Positions 1-11,272 of a stretch of DNA of 64,000 bases are shown here, piece by piece. The DNA is from Fragilariopsis cylindrus CCMP1102 (lineage: Eukaryota; Bacillariophyta; Bacillariophyceae; Bacillariales; Bacillariaceae), in contig FMBT01000324.1 in the NCBI GenBank assembly GCA_900095095.1, positions 62,001 to 126,000 of the forward strand, in the 5' to 3' direction. Position numbers and translations under genes: made by a program. Below the pieces are notes generated by a model, which saw nothing but the letters and a program-made list of their open reading frames with translations, ran no database searches and was not told where the DNA came from. Each line of letters starts with the position of its first letter. The first letter of the stretch is position 1.

Positions 1-976
1 CTATTCAATAAAAAAATCAGATGATGTAATGCACAGTGATCATTATCTCGTGAATTGACAGAACACAAGAGTTACGCACATCATAATATCGAACAAAAAA
101 GACAATTTTTTTACGTACCGTCAGCTGATACATCAAAAAGCATTTGAATTCTGGGAGGACGCCAGATCAAAGATGTTCCATCGAAGTGAAAATTTCCGGG
201 GTCAAGTCGATAGCTTCTCAACTTCCCAGCTCGAATTCCATCCCCAAGCCAAATTAACACTATCGTCTTTGACGACCCAATTTTTACAGTATTTATAAAC
301 CGGATCGGCACGAATGTATAGATTTTCTGCTGTCACGAGAGATAGTCCACCAAGAATTGAAGCTGCACCAAAACCGGTGTAGAAACTATACCTAGCTACC
401 GATAGTGGGGACTGGTATTACAGTTTTTCGTAGTGAGTAAGCACGACAGATTTGGTATCATGTATCACACTGGTTTGCATTTTGTATTGAAGAATGACTT
501 ACCAGATGTGTAAAGAAACTAGTGAATGAGATAAGACCTTTTGAAATAACGTAAGCACCAAAGGACCCCCAGCAACTAATCAAGGCAATGACGGTGCAAG
601 TGATATCAATAACAATAAAGACGGAAATGGAAATAGAATGAAATGGATATGGAAACGCTCTAATGAGTATAGACGAATGATTGACCAAAAAAATTACCAT
701 GTCCGAATCCCAATGAAGCAGCGTGACTTTACCTAGCATATAGAATTGATTTTTTGGCGTAACTACCTTTTCAATAATTAGTTTTTTTGCAGATTCGACG
801 AAACCGAATTTTTGCTCATCGTCGTCGTCGTTCTTGTTTTGTGGTGGTACTGCAGCGGAAAAGTACCGATATGGACTACTACTGCTACTAGCAGCATGGG
901 ACTGATATAATCTGAGCACCAATGTCTTATAGGGATATAACCGAGCTTTCACAATCGATGTGGTAATAACCATCAT
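1..976 (-). CDS. Membrane protein with possible COA1/TIM21-like domain, 3' end outside window
   Basis: Three exons are visible: 976-733, 657-503 and 411-119. The first two join in phase (introns 658-732 and 412-502, both GT-AG). The third ends at a GTACGT donor, so the gene continues past the left edge. The N-terminus is basic and Ser-rich, like a mitochondrial presequence, and ends in an acidic DDDDE stretch. Two hydrophobic segments follow, one containing ITCTVIALISCWGSFGAY and one containing GFGAASILGGL. After these comes DPVYKYCKNWV, then a stretch reading LRSYRLD and LIWRPPRIQMLFDV in another frame. This order (membrane segment, helix, LG-x-I-x-G turn, strands) recalls the COA1/TIM21 fold of respiratory-chain assembly factors, but that is only a by-eye resemblance. 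The reading frame shifts once near 248-254, beside the expected LLGDGIRAG turn. This may be an assembly error. Confidence 0.42.
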
Positions 977-2584
977 GAAGTTAATATCTGCCGTAGCTTT
1001 GTATTGCTTCTTGTTTTTCCTCTCACTTTTGACAATTTGATATCTCTGAGAATTGAATCCGATAGCAGAGTACTAGTCGTATATTAGCTAACTATTAAGG
1101 TACAGCAATGCACAGTAAGAGAATACCGCTAACAGTAACCTATGGACGGTAGTTACCTGTTATGATATCAATAACGTTATGCAAATGCTGTTAATGTGTT
1201 AGTGGTTAGTTAGTGTCTACAAGAAACAAATAATTGTTCTTTGTCGTCGTCTTTAATTCTTGTCTTAAGCATAAAACGTTACCGTATCCACTTCACAAAA
1301 GATCAAAAATGAAAAATCACAACAAATAAAAAGTTTCCCCTGGCCCTCAATCCCTGCTCACTTTAAAAATTTGTCATTCGCCTTAAAAACCTAAAGCAGC
1401 CATGAGGAAGCGGTACTAGTACGCTGTAGCGGAAGGCGTAGGCAAATGCGAAAGACTTTCAAACTATGTGATATTCTTCTCAAGATCTATGAGAGTCTCT
1501 CTATGAAGTAAATAAGTGTAGTAAGTAAGCTGCTAGCTAGATGAATGGACCTGACTTATATAGAATCAAAGATGCAGCGTTGATATTTCCATCGCAACTA
1601 TTATGTAAATATTATCGACAAACGACCAACTGCCAATGACAATTCAACCATACAAACATCAACATTAGATACGATGAAAAATGGATATGATTCAGTTGAG
1701 AATAGTCGCCCTAACGAGGAGACTGCACTTACTTGCGTAATTGTTGACTGGTACACAGCCTTGACACCTGCTCTAAGACAAACATGTATCTTTTCATATA
1801 TATATAAGCTCTCATGGTCCACTATGTTTTGTTCTTATTGGCATACTTGGCATTTATTTGGGATGCAATCAGTTCCCTTTTCCAGCGTCTATTTCTGACT
1901 CTGTCCTTCTCTCTCTTTTTTCCTTCCTTTTTTTCGTCTTCTTCTTCTTCCGTTGCGAGGGAAAATATTTTTGGGATGGGAGACGCTAGTTAATTAATAT
2001 ATTGTTATCAATGATGAAGGGAGAATAAATCTAGCAGCAGCAGAGACTGAGTAGTTCATTAGATACTGGCGACATCAATTTATACTGATCCTCCTACAGG
2101 CACTCAATGATGATGATGATCCAAAGGATGTCACCACAACTACATATTTGATTGGTAAACTCACTTCTGAACAGTTCAATAGTGGCATATATCCAGGTAT
2201 ATGGTCATTTCTAATACCACATAAAATTGACAATGATCATCATGTTCAACTGTATATTCGCTTAATGAATTAGAACAATGGTAGTAGGGAGTTTGATTCA
2301 TTTCTATTATACAATTCATTAAGCACACCCAGGAAAGCAATAGTCACATTATAATTTTGATCTCTTTTTTCAAATTATTGTGTGAAGAAGAAATCGATGT
2401 TGTACTATTGATTTATACGAATCTAATTTCTGTACTATTTTTATCGTTGCCGTAAAGAACCTCCAGTGCAAAACCCTTGCTGTTCCGGTTGTTGATAGAT
2501 CCAGTTATAATAAGATCAGAAATATTATAATCACGTGCAACTTTCAAATTCCACCATACAAATTTTTACTCATTTCTAATTATA
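977..2584. other. Intergenic stretch, about 1.6 kb
   Basis: This lies upstream of the leftmost minus-strand gene and downstream of BCKDH E1-alpha. It is AT-rich with pyrimidine-rich runs near 1908-1950. Short open frames at 1601-1898 overlap on both strands and carry no recognisable motif, so I do not call them genes. The only coding-looking piece is the fragment at 2055-2273, listed separately. Confidence 0.5.
2055..2273 (+). pseudogene. Possible exon or gene fragment, unknown
   Basis: An open frame of 72 codons without an internal start begins after a TAG and ends at TAG 2271. A possible splice acceptor (CCTACAG, ending 2099) precedes an acidic run, NDDDDPKD. A hydrophobic/aromatic stretch follows with TYLIGKLTSEQFNSGIYPGI and WSFLIPH. 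Composition looks more protein-like than the surrounding frames. No partner exon could be found on either side, and I do not recognise the family. It may be a relic exon or chance. Confidence 0.2.
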
Positions 2585-4394
2585 TTAATACGAGTCAGGA
2601 TATTTGGCAATGTGCTCGTTAAGTTGATTCTGTTGAGCTTTTAGAGACGGTGGCATTTCATTATATACATCAGTAAAAAGATCCTCCAGCGAAGGTTTTG
2701 GTTTGCGTTCTGCCTTACGCATTGCATACAATATAGCTTTCTTCTCGTCTTCGACCATGATCCGAAAATCATCATCAGTCATGTTATCATATTTGTGGTG
2801 CTTCAAGAAATTTTGAAGACGAATAAGTGGATCACTCTCGTTAGCAAAATGTTGGACCTCTTCAACGCTTCGATAACGAAAGGAATCGTCACTCGTACTG
2901 ATTAAGAATGAGAGGAGAAGAAAGTTAGCGACAAAAGGATATTATGCAGGAATTGACGAAAAGAAAAGAAATATATATGTATATATGTATAGGACCTAGG
3001 ACCTATATATATATATATATATATATATCTTTTTTTAAATATCATACTTTACCTGTGATGACCGCATCGGTAGGACATGGCCTCGATCAGAATGGGGGCA
3101 TTGTTTTCCAAAGCATAAATACGAGCTTCACGAACAGCTGCATGAACAGCAAATACATCGTTTCCGTCAACTCGAATCGCTGCCATACCGTAACCAGGGG
3201 CTCTCGAGATTACTCCATCTCCAGCATATTGTTCCTTGACAGAGGTTGAAATAGCGTAGCCATTGTTTCTGCAGAAAAATATTACTGGACACTTTAAGGT
3301 GGCCGAAAGATTCAGACCAGAATGAAAGTCATTGGTAGATGAGCATCCTTCTCCAAAAAAACAAAGTGATACTGCCTTTTTTGTTTCACGTCCGTCATCA
3401 GTAGCATTAGCTGCAGATAGTTTGAGACTATATGCAACACCAACAGCTTGAGGAATTTGTGTACCTAAACAGCTAGAGATAGTCTGATAATTTAGAGCCC
3501 TTGAGCCATAATGGACAGGCATCTGACGTCCCTTTCCTAAATCAGATTCGTTGGAATAGCATTGATCGCTAAACTGCTGCAATGAAAATCCACGCCACAT
3601 TAATACGCCCTGTTCACGGTATTGTGCCAAAACAACATCTTGGGATTCCAAGGCAGTGGCTGCACCGAAAGGAATTGCCTCTTCCCCCCGACATGTCATG
3701 TAAAAAGAGAATCGACCTTGCCGCTGAGAATTTTGAAATATGGTGTCCATTTCTCGCAATCGAATCATTTGTTGATGTACACGTTTCAGTGTGTCCTTAG
3801 ATTCTGTGTCTATATACTGGAATTTTGATGGAGTAAGGATTCTGCTCTGTTCAATTTCCAACGCATGATTGGGGTAGTCACTGGAGAGTCGTTCCGTAGT
3901 TCTCGTAGTTCTCGTAGACTGGACAGATGCACATCATCTCCGTGTTCCAACGTACTATTTAGATCTTTACCAAGGAAAGAATTTTCTGCAGTTTTCGTAT
4001 CATGGTGATGTTCGTAACCGTCATTGTTGCCATCCCTAAACGTTCCATCTTCATCCATAATCCGAAATACTGGCCATATTCCTTGCGGTGTGTCTTCTTC
4101 GGGGGTTACAATATGAAGAACACTGGTTACTGGGATGGATGTATTTCCTGTGAAAATGAGTTTGGAGGGTGACGACCGGGGTGAGGATATTCCACCGTTT
4201 GATACAAGGGCAGACGTGTCACCAACATCATCACTGCTATCTATATCCTCGTGGTATATGGGACTAATATTTGAAGATAGGTATCGAAGCATGCGAAGAT
4301 TATTAATACTTGTACCTCTAGCATTGGCGACAAAATACCAATTTGACAACGAGCTCAGTCTCCTCGCAGCTGTGAACATGGTTGCTCTTCTCAT
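2585..4394 (-). CDS. BCKDHA: Branched-chain 2-oxoacid dehydrogenase E1 alpha subunit
   Basis: This is the thiamine-diphosphate-dependent E1 alpha subunit of the mitochondrial complex that decarboxylates the ketoacids of Leu, Ile and Val. Exons are 4394-3053 and 2897-2585, with a GT-AG intron 2898-3052 carrying a (TA)n run. The N-terminus is a basic, Ser-rich presequence. The conserved core includes PVFRIMDEDGTF, SQRQGRFSFYMT, GKGRQMPVHYG, FFGEGCSSTNDFH (ThDP/metal region), FFCRNNGYAIST and IRVDGNDVFAV. The phosphorylation loop reads YRCGHHSTSDDS across the splice. The C-terminus ERKPKPSLEDLF is typical. About 551 residues are expected, roughly 100 longer than the animal protein because of a linker after residue 100. 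The frame moves by -1 near 3857-3862 (between TTPIMR and LEIEQSR), after which the total length is a multiple of three. Family assignment is very secure. Confidence 0.93.
3004..3028. repeat. (TA)n microsatellite in BCKDHA intron
   Basis: This is a run of about 12 TA dinucleotides inside the only intron of the E1-alpha gene, some 25 bp downstream of the donor in transcript sense. Confidence 0.9.
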
Positions 4395-5714
4395 TAATAA
4401 TTTAAGTTTATTTCAACTATATATGCTAGTTATCGATAAGGTGAATATAGATAATATGCTATGAAGCAATTGACAACCATCGCAACGAAAAAAAAAATCC
4501 TAAGAATTCTCCGAATTCGCGAATTGTCACATGGGAAAAAGTATCATGGAAAATATTATGAAATAATGACATCAATCGTGATCTGTGATACTAGTATCGC
4601 CTGATTAGGTTGACTCGACTCACTCGATTGATCGGGAAAGTGTCATCTCTCATTATAATTGCACACACTTACTTTATCAGTTGAAAAAGGAGAAGCTAAG
4701 AAGAGGAAAGTAGTTGAAGTATCAAGACCACCAACAGTCAAAGTAAGCAAAAGGTACCGGGATCCAAAGTATCTGAGAGTGCCATACCATACCACTAGCT
4801 AAACAGCAACATCTGGTCCTTCAAATATCCTTCAATACCCCAGTAATCGAATGTAACTAAAAAATTAAATACACATATATGTAAGATGAGACTTATTATC
4901 CAAGCAACAAAGCAGTGCAGAATGCAAGTCCTAATATGCTAATTCACACTACAAACAAATGCTATGCAAAAAAGGTGCTTGCAACTTCAAATAAGAATGA
5001 CAATAGTGTAGTGTGCCAGTGCACCTACCTCAATCCACTAGTTACTTCTATCTTGCAGATCCATCTTCTTTGTTTCCTCGCAGATTATTACTTTATTATT
5101 TGTCTTCTCTGTAAGATTGTAATTCTCCTAGCTATTGGTGGTGTTTGACTGATAGATCGATTGATTGATTGGTTGATAGAAGGTATTTAGTGTGCAGTAT
5201 GCATAACAAGTCAACGTTACCACGCGGACAGAATTAGCGTCAAAAATAATCATCTGGTGGCGAACGGCGACGATTTTATTATTACTGAGCTTAACTTTTT
5301 TATTTCGAACAACATTCAACATCTCATTTAAACAGCAACTTGTATTCTACCCTCAAGCCCAGAAGAGCGATACCGTGTAGTAGTAAGTAGGTAAAACAAA
5401 GTCTTATATCTAAAATGTATGACGTTTAGAGAATTCTAGTGTATACAAGTGAGCGGAAGAGAAAATTGCGTCTCCAATTGAATGAATCAAAACTGTTCGT
5501 CCGATTTGTTTTTTAAACCCACAAACCAAAACTCTTTAATATCAAATTATTTTACTCACGGAAGTGTACGTCTTTCTTCTCAAACCTTTTTTGTTTTATT
5601 TGAATCTATTTTTCGTACTGCAACTTATGCGGTGTGATATAATTATTATTAATAGGTCTCTGTATAGGAGGTGAAAAGTATATATACATAAATAACATAA
5701 CATAAACATACATA
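4395..5714. other. Intergenic stretch, about 1.3 kb
   Basis: This lies between the divergently transcribed BCKDH E1-alpha (minus) and the small NDUFB3-like gene (plus). I see short A and T runs and a few direct GATTGATT-type repeats near 5155-5175. Frames at 4915-5148 and 5128-5322 have no motif, no conserved look and overlap each other. The 4395-4700 part probably holds the E1-alpha promoter. Confidence 0.45.
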
Positions 5715-5885
5715 ATGATTTTCAAAGGACAAGATGCTTGGCGTAGCCACCCTTTGTTTCGACGTCTTTGGGCATCTCCGTTTCCTGGATTTCGAAATGC
5801 TGTTTTTATCTTTGGTGCTTACATGGCAGTAGACTACACCATCCAATCTATGAAACCTAAGGGAGCAAAAATTGAAAACCATTAA
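5715..5885 (+). CDS. NDUFB3: NADH dehydrogenase (complex I) B12-like accessory subunit
   Basis: A short uninterrupted gene of 56 codons starts at ATG 5715 and stops at TAA 5883. The product begins MIFKGQDAWRSHPLFRRL, followed by SPFPGFRNAVFIFGAY (membrane segment) and a short polar tail ending KGAKIENH. The order D-x-W...HP...R then FPGF-x-x-A and one membrane helix is that of the NDUFB3/B12 family, single-pass subunits of the membrane arm of mitochondrial complex I. Family members are usually 60-100 residues, and this one carries essentially only the core. Coding density, clean start and stop and the family pattern support it. An extra 5' exon cannot be excluded. It is oriented away from the E1-alpha gene. 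Confidence 0.72.
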   Translation: MIFKGQDAWRSHPLFRRLWASPFPGFRNAVFIFGAYMAVDYTIQSMKPKGAKIENH

Positions 5886-6293
5886 ATTAAATTGAATTGC
5901 TACACAACACTACGCTACACAACAAGTTAAAACAGTATATACAATACGAAGAAATGAAGCGACAGAGTACATTGTTCTGACTACTGAGATTTTTGTTTGC
6001 TTGGTAATTACGTTGCTAATTGCAGATTCGATATTCGATCGGCACTTAAATGGAAAAGTATATTCTTTAGTCCGACCACTACCACTATATAACTGCAGAA
6101 TCGTCTTTCATTATGTTATTATTATAGAAAACCCCATAACAGTCTTTTGTAAAGTACAATAATATTTGAATTTTATTCCTTCTGCACGCCTAATCAATAC
6201 CAAAGACGCGAGAGTGCAACTAAATAGATGTTATTGTAATTGTCATGAACCCAATTTTTGGAGATGAAATTAGTTATAGTATATCCTTTCCAT
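5886..6293. other. Intergenic, convergent 3' ends
   Basis: About 400 bp between the 3' ends of the NDUFB3-like gene (plus) and the UBX gene (minus). It is AT-rich and likely holds both 3' UTRs. I see no coding or structural signal. Confidence 0.45.
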
Positions 6294-8258
6294 TCATTTC
6301 CACCGGACCGTTATAGCTTCACCTGATAATGAGCAGCTTTCTATCGAATCATCAATATCACTCATGAGATCCTTTGGTGGGAACCCGGCCATAAGAAAAA
6401 ATTCTTTTCCATTTCTCCCATCTGGATTGGATTGCTGTTCATTCAATATATGGAAATTAAGAATTTCATTATTAATTGATATTAATTGCAGTAATCAGCA
6501 GAATAAAAAAGACGTATTAGAGAGGAAGAAAAAACGAGACAATTAAATCAGCCCTCGCTTTATGATACAATAAATAACTAATCACAACTATATAACTACC
6601 TTGAACGTCGTTTTTCTTTTATTTTCATTCAACTTACCGCAACAAAGGCGTATACGAGTCTCACGTTTTGTGAAGGGTCAAACTTTCGAATTTTCCGTTT
6701 TCCGTCTGGCATACGAAATTGAATACGAGCTCCTTTTTCTGGTTCGACTCCGAGATCGAAGGATATCAACTGATCTAGTATTGAGGGAGGATCCTGCTGA
6801 GGTGGTTGTGACGATGGTGGTGATGCAACCGCTGATGGTTTAGCCGTCTCTACCTTCTTTTCAATAGCTTGCGGTTTCGAGTCGGATCCTGCCACTTTTT
6901 CTCCGTTTGAATCCACAATAACGACATCATCGTCATAGTCGTATTCATTGTCGTCATCATTTTCAAAATCTCCACTACCGACACCACTACCACCACCACC
7001 TTCCGTCAAACTTGCACGCATTGCAGCCTGGAGTTGTTCGTCTTCGGACATTTCTTGCATAGGACGCTTGGTAGGAAGACCCGCTGTCGCTGTTGAATTT
7101 GCAGAAGAGGATGGACGCGGTGCCTGCGGAGGCCGGTCAAAAGAATGACGAGAACAGAAATCCATGGCGTATTCGGAAAATTGTCCCGCAGTAAGCGGAT
7201 TCTGTTGCGTCCAGCCCTCTTTTTTCCACATGAGACGTCGTGTGCGAGGATCAATAATGCCCACGTGCGGGTAGTCAGATACCTTTACCGTTCGGCATAG
7301 ACAGAGCCCTCACTTGTAGCATCAAACTTCAGTAAATAAAGAAAAAAAATCGTTAGTATTCCGTAAGAGAATGAAAATAAATACTATAGTTATATTGCAG
7401 TTTAACATTGCTAAACAATATATTTTGGTAACAAATCTCAATAATATGCGTACTTACCTTTTGCCAAAATATGAAACCTTCCCCGATTAAATTTTCAACT
7501 AGTTCATCCCTCCAAACATCGCGATTGAGGGCATGACAGGAAAATTCGTTATCTCTTTGGATATTGACCAACAACCAGCGTTTGCTATCCTTAGCCATAG
7601 CTCGTGCACCTTCAAAATTTTCATTGCATAAGAGATGACGCGGTGGAGCAAACATATCTGCAAGTCCCGTGGCTCTGTTAGTGGCACTGTTACTGTTGCT
7701 GTTACTATTTCTGCTACTACGTCTACCTGAGGAGTTACCGTTGCCGTTGCCGCTGTCATTGTCGTCGTCGTCGTCATCATCATCATTGTAATTGCTATCA
7801 TCGTCCTCTCCGTTATTCATATTATTATCATCGTCCGCGGCTGCGTTGTTTACAGCATCACGAGCAAAAGCCGAAGAGGCAAGTTGCTGTTGGATCATTG
7901 GGTTCATCATTGGAATATAGGGATTTCCCATTCCCATTCCCATCACTCCGATTCCACGAGGACCAGCGTGGTCATCCATAAGTCGCATAGTTTGAGTTGC
8001 GTCCGGAGCTCGGACATCGTCACCACCCATACCCCCTCCACCAGCAGCTGCGAAGGGATCTTGTTGAGACGATGAGGACGACCCACCGGCCCCGCCCCCA
8101 CCTCCTCCTTGATGTTCCATGAATAAACCCACAGCAGTTTCTAGATTACCACCGCTCATTTCAAGATACATGTTCGCACGCTCCGCATCTGAAGATCCCG
8201 TAAAAGCGATGAATTGTGATACTAATTCATCCTTGTTGTTACTGTCATCCGATGACAT
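6294..8258 (-). CDS. UBA-UAS-UIM-UBX protein, p97/Cdc48 adaptor (UBXN7/Ubx5 type)
   Basis: Three exons: 8258-7458, 7326-6638 and 6434-6294, with GT-AG introns 7327-7457 and 6435-6637, all phase 0. About 543 residues are expected. Domains in order are an N-terminal UBA (DELVSQFIAFTGSSDAERA, about residues 9-50), a Gly/Asp/Asn/Ser-rich linker, a thioredoxin-like UAS domain (RWLLVNIQRDNEFSCHALNR onward), a ubiquitin-interacting motif (EDEQLQAAMRASL), an acidic stretch and a C-terminal UBX domain (ARIQFRMPDGKRKIRKF ... FFLMAGFPPKDLM). This order is that of UBXN7/Ubx5, which recruit ubiquitinated clients to the Cdc48/p97 ATPase. The frame slips by -1 near 7285-7290, in the UAS strand before VSDYPHVGIIDP. 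With it, exon 2 has a length divisible by three. Low-complexity Asp and Asn runs come from GAT/AAT repeats. Confidence 0.88.
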
Positions 8259-8857
8259 TGCTATTATTTGATTTGATTTGTTTTGTTTTGGTTTTTTTTT
8301 TTTTTCTCTCTCTCTAAATTACACACTGGGAAACAAAAATTTAAAATACGCTTTTAATTTTCTTAATTTGATATAGATAGTGATATGGCCACAGATATCG
8401 CTTAACACGAATTATCAGTATTCTGGTTCTTACGTTGATGAATCTGAACAAGCCCTCGTGTACTACAAGAGTTGCACCTCGATTGATTACAATGGAAAGG
8501 TAGTCTATTCTTTGAACTCTTCTATGGTACAATGTGTTTTATTTTGATTCTTCTGCACGAACCTGCATAGGGTACCATCACAATAATCAGCGCAAATAAG
8601 TTTTTCGCAGAAGCCCGTGGAAGAAAAGAAAATTCGGGTCAGGACGACAGGGGGATATGGGAAACGTTAGGAATAGCGACAGCATTTTTAGAGTAAAATG
8701 TGATATCATCAAGCAGGTAGAGTAAAACAATCATAGTTTCTTAGTTGGTACTATCTGTCAGGTAAGATTTATGTTAGCCCTAATCAGAATTGCAGCGATT
8801 GATAACATGTCATTCAATCTGATTTCATGCCAGAATTTGTTACCGAAAGTACACATG

Positions 8858-8889
8858 GAGTGAGTGAGTGAGTGAGTGAGTGAGTGAGT
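8858..8889. repeat. (GAGT)n microsatellite
   Basis: About eight tandem GAGT units in the spacer between the UBX gene and the cyclin gene. Confidence 0.9.
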
Positions 8890-9393
8890 CTGAAAATTAT
8901 TTTACTTACACGTTATCTGGACAGAGACACCATTTGACCACCCAGTACATCAATGGGTTCACATTTATCAAGATTTTCTTTCTCCATCATGATCATGAGT
9001 GAAGAACAGACAGCTTTCATTCTAATGATATGTTTTGTACCATTTTTGTTTAAGCATTGCATACTAGGGGATGGGGATGCTTGTCTTGCACTTCATAAAG
9101 TGCACAAAAATGGTTGTATGTATTGAGCACCACTAAGGCAGTGTATTGCTATGGGCAACCTCTAGGAAACAACCTTTGAGCTCCTGAATACCACATAATC
9201 TTCTAATCTACCCATGTACAGATTTCAGTCTGATTAGATAGATTAGATAATTCACATCTATCTACAGGTGTTGCACAAAATGACTAATAAAATTGAGTGG
9301 TGTGCGGCACCACATCACAAGAACGATCTGCAAACTTGTATTTTGCCAATCACACTGCATTGTGAACGGACAGACACTACTAGTCAACCATAC

Positions 9394-9419
9394 ATATATA
9401 TATATATATATATATATAC
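9394..9419. repeat. (TA)n microsatellite
   Basis: About thirteen TA units in intergenic DNA. Confidence 0.9.
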
Positions 9420-9521
9420 ATCTTTGCTTTCTCCCTTTACTGCCACACACATACCAACTCTAATAACACAACAAACCATCCATATTTCAATCACAAGTGA
9501 AGGTTTGCTATTATTGTGCTT

Positions 9522-9549
9522 TCCATGGCTTCCATGGCTTCCATGGCTT
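9522..9549. repeat. Triplicated 9-mer TCCATGGCT
   Basis: Three perfect tandem copies of a 9-base unit containing the palindrome CCATGG, in intergenic DNA. Confidence 0.85.
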
Positions 9550-10132
9550 AGCAAGACAATTAGTTTGTAGAAGCTAGAACGTAAAAGAAATAATTCTTCT
9601 CCAATGTCATAACTACTTTGACCTAACTATAAAATTTATACTGATGCATTGTTCTGTATACATCCTAAAGACTAGCTATTTCAGTCAGGTTACTGGTCTT
9701 AAGTAAGAATGTTCAAGGACAAATTCTGAATATTGGCAGAAGTTCTAATAATCCTCCAAGAAGACTGCTGTTATCACTCATAGATATTAAATAAATACTA
9801 GAGTGGAATGATTTTTATTTTATTTGAGAGATCTCTATTGTATGTTATTTTTATGGGAGTTATTTTTATAAAAATATTCCATCTTTTGTTTAACTATTTT
9901 GAGAAAAAAGCATCTTTGATTTTCTGTTGATCGCCGAGACGATAGAGATCAAACAGTAGCTATCTATCTTTTTGTGTTCGCTGGATACTTTTTCATATAC
10001 ACATTCGCTGGAATTAACCAATTTGCGTACAGTATATTCGATTTTATAACGATAATAATAATAAGTATTATTATTATTATTGCATATACTTGGGGACTGA
10101 TGACTACTCAATATGTTTGTAGAGGTCAATTA

Positions 10133-11272
10133 TTACCAACTTCCATTTCGTAACGTTTGTGATCGCATAGCACACATCTGTGACATTAGCTCATTCGAAG
10201 ACATTGAATTACATGGCTTCGAAACAGAAATGGGCGAACCGGCATTGCAAGTTCCCTTACTAACAAAAATGTCAGAAGCGTCGGAAACTTTTTCTTCCTC
10301 CATAGGATCGAAGTTATTATGAAGGGCGCATTCTTCACTCCGTTCGTAAAGTTCCCATAGTCGATGAGAAGTCCGTGTCATATCTTCCTGTTTGTACATA
10401 TTCAGTTCACTTGCTGTTTTAAGAATACGAGACGTTATCTTGTTATCTGGACCGAACATACCCTCCAAGGCGTTAACGATAGATGCGATCGCAATCATGC
10501 TCGGTGTTAGGCCCACAAAATAATAGTCGCATACAGCTAATTCGGTAAAGAAGGAGGAGATATCGTACAGATCATCTACGTCTGTAGGAGACATATCAAT
10601 ATTCTGTGAACTGAAGAAAAAATCCAACAGAAGTGTTGCGAAGGCAATGGACGTTGGTGCGTGCAATTTCCAATCCAGTGAATCGAGGATATGTTTTTCC
10701 ATCAATGCCACATCGTTCATGTCAAACTCTCCTCTGCTAAGATCGCTTAATATACCCAGTTCACCAAGCTTGCATGGGTGTAAGAGTTTGACTGCTAAGT
10801 GCAATGTTGTAGTAGCCGCTAGCTTGAAGGTGGATCGATCACACTGGCAAATGGCCAAGAAACGATCCAACAGGGACAATGATAACACCACAACCTCCCT
10901 GTCGATACGGAAGTAGTCCACAACACGGAAAGACCATTCGACGATTTGTTCTCGACAGTATTCATCAATTTGAGAATCTCCTGGATGTTGAGAATTCGTC
11001 GTTGCTTGCGCTTGTTGTCGTTGTTGGTTCTTTTGGAGTAGATCATAAACATTTAGTTGCCATTCTTTCATAGATAAATAGTCGACACAAGAATATACCC
11101 CGGATTTTTCTTGCATGAGGTGAGCACTAAGACTATCTGATATCATCCCCCGTTGTTCAATTGCTTTACTTTCCATTTCTATTATGGACTTTCCGTGATG
11201 ATGGCGGAATTTTGTGAAGTGAGCTCTCATTCGCTTGGAGCGTTTTCTGGGATTCATTGTTAACTTTAGCAT
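10133..11272 (-). CDS. Cyclin, diatom-type
   Basis: A single-exon protein of 379 residues. The N-terminus is basic (NPRKRSKRMRAHFTKFRHHH). The cyclin box starts around residue 100 with IDEYCREQIVEWSFRVVDYF, then SLSLLDRFLAICQC, AATTTLHLAVKL and MEKHILDSLDWKLHAPT, followed by a second cyclin fold (FFTELAVCDYYFVGLTPSMI, ASIVNALEGM). The E-W-x-x-D/E and LDRFL signatures are present, as in cyclins that bind and activate a cyclin-dependent kinase. Diatoms have many such cyclins of this size with loose similarity to A/B/D types, so no precise class is assigned. The C-terminal 60 residues are Ser/Asn-rich and probably disordered. Confidence 0.88.
   Translation of the reverse strand: MLKLTMNPRKRSKRMRAHFTKFRHHHGKSIIEMESKAIEQRGMISDSLSAHLMQEKSGVYSCVDYLSMKEWQLNVYDLLQKNQQRQQAQATTNSQHPGDSQIDEYCREQIVEWSFRVVDYFRIDREVVVLSLSLLDRFLAICQCDRSTFKLAATTTLHLAVKLLHPCKLGELGILSDLSRGEFDMNDVALMEKHILDSLDWKLHAPTSIAFATLLLDFFFSSQNIDMSPTDVDDLYDISSFFTELAVCDYYFVGLTPSMIAIASIVNALEGMFGPDNKITSRILKTASELNMYKQEDMTRTSHRLWELYERSEECALHNNFDPMEEEKVSDASDIFVSKGTCNAGSPISVSKPCNSMSSNELMSQMCAMRSQTLRNGSW

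Larger units (their letters stand above)
8259..10132. other. Intergenic stretch, about 1.9 kb, with microsatellites
   Basis: This lies upstream of the UBX gene and downstream of the cyclin. It holds a T-rich/CT-rich promoter-like tract (8281-8320), a GAGT repeat, a TA repeat and a triplicated TCCATGGCT. Frames at 9262-9570 are built on the repeats and carry no protein motif. I see no gene here. Confidence 0.5.

Noticed and set aside
1601-1898. Overlapping frames on both strands
   Set aside because: They are mutually exclusive, short and without motif. The sequence looks like ordinary spacer DNA.
9262-9570. Frames on both strands across the TA repeat
   Set aside because: Their Tyr-Ile runs come from the microsatellite itself.
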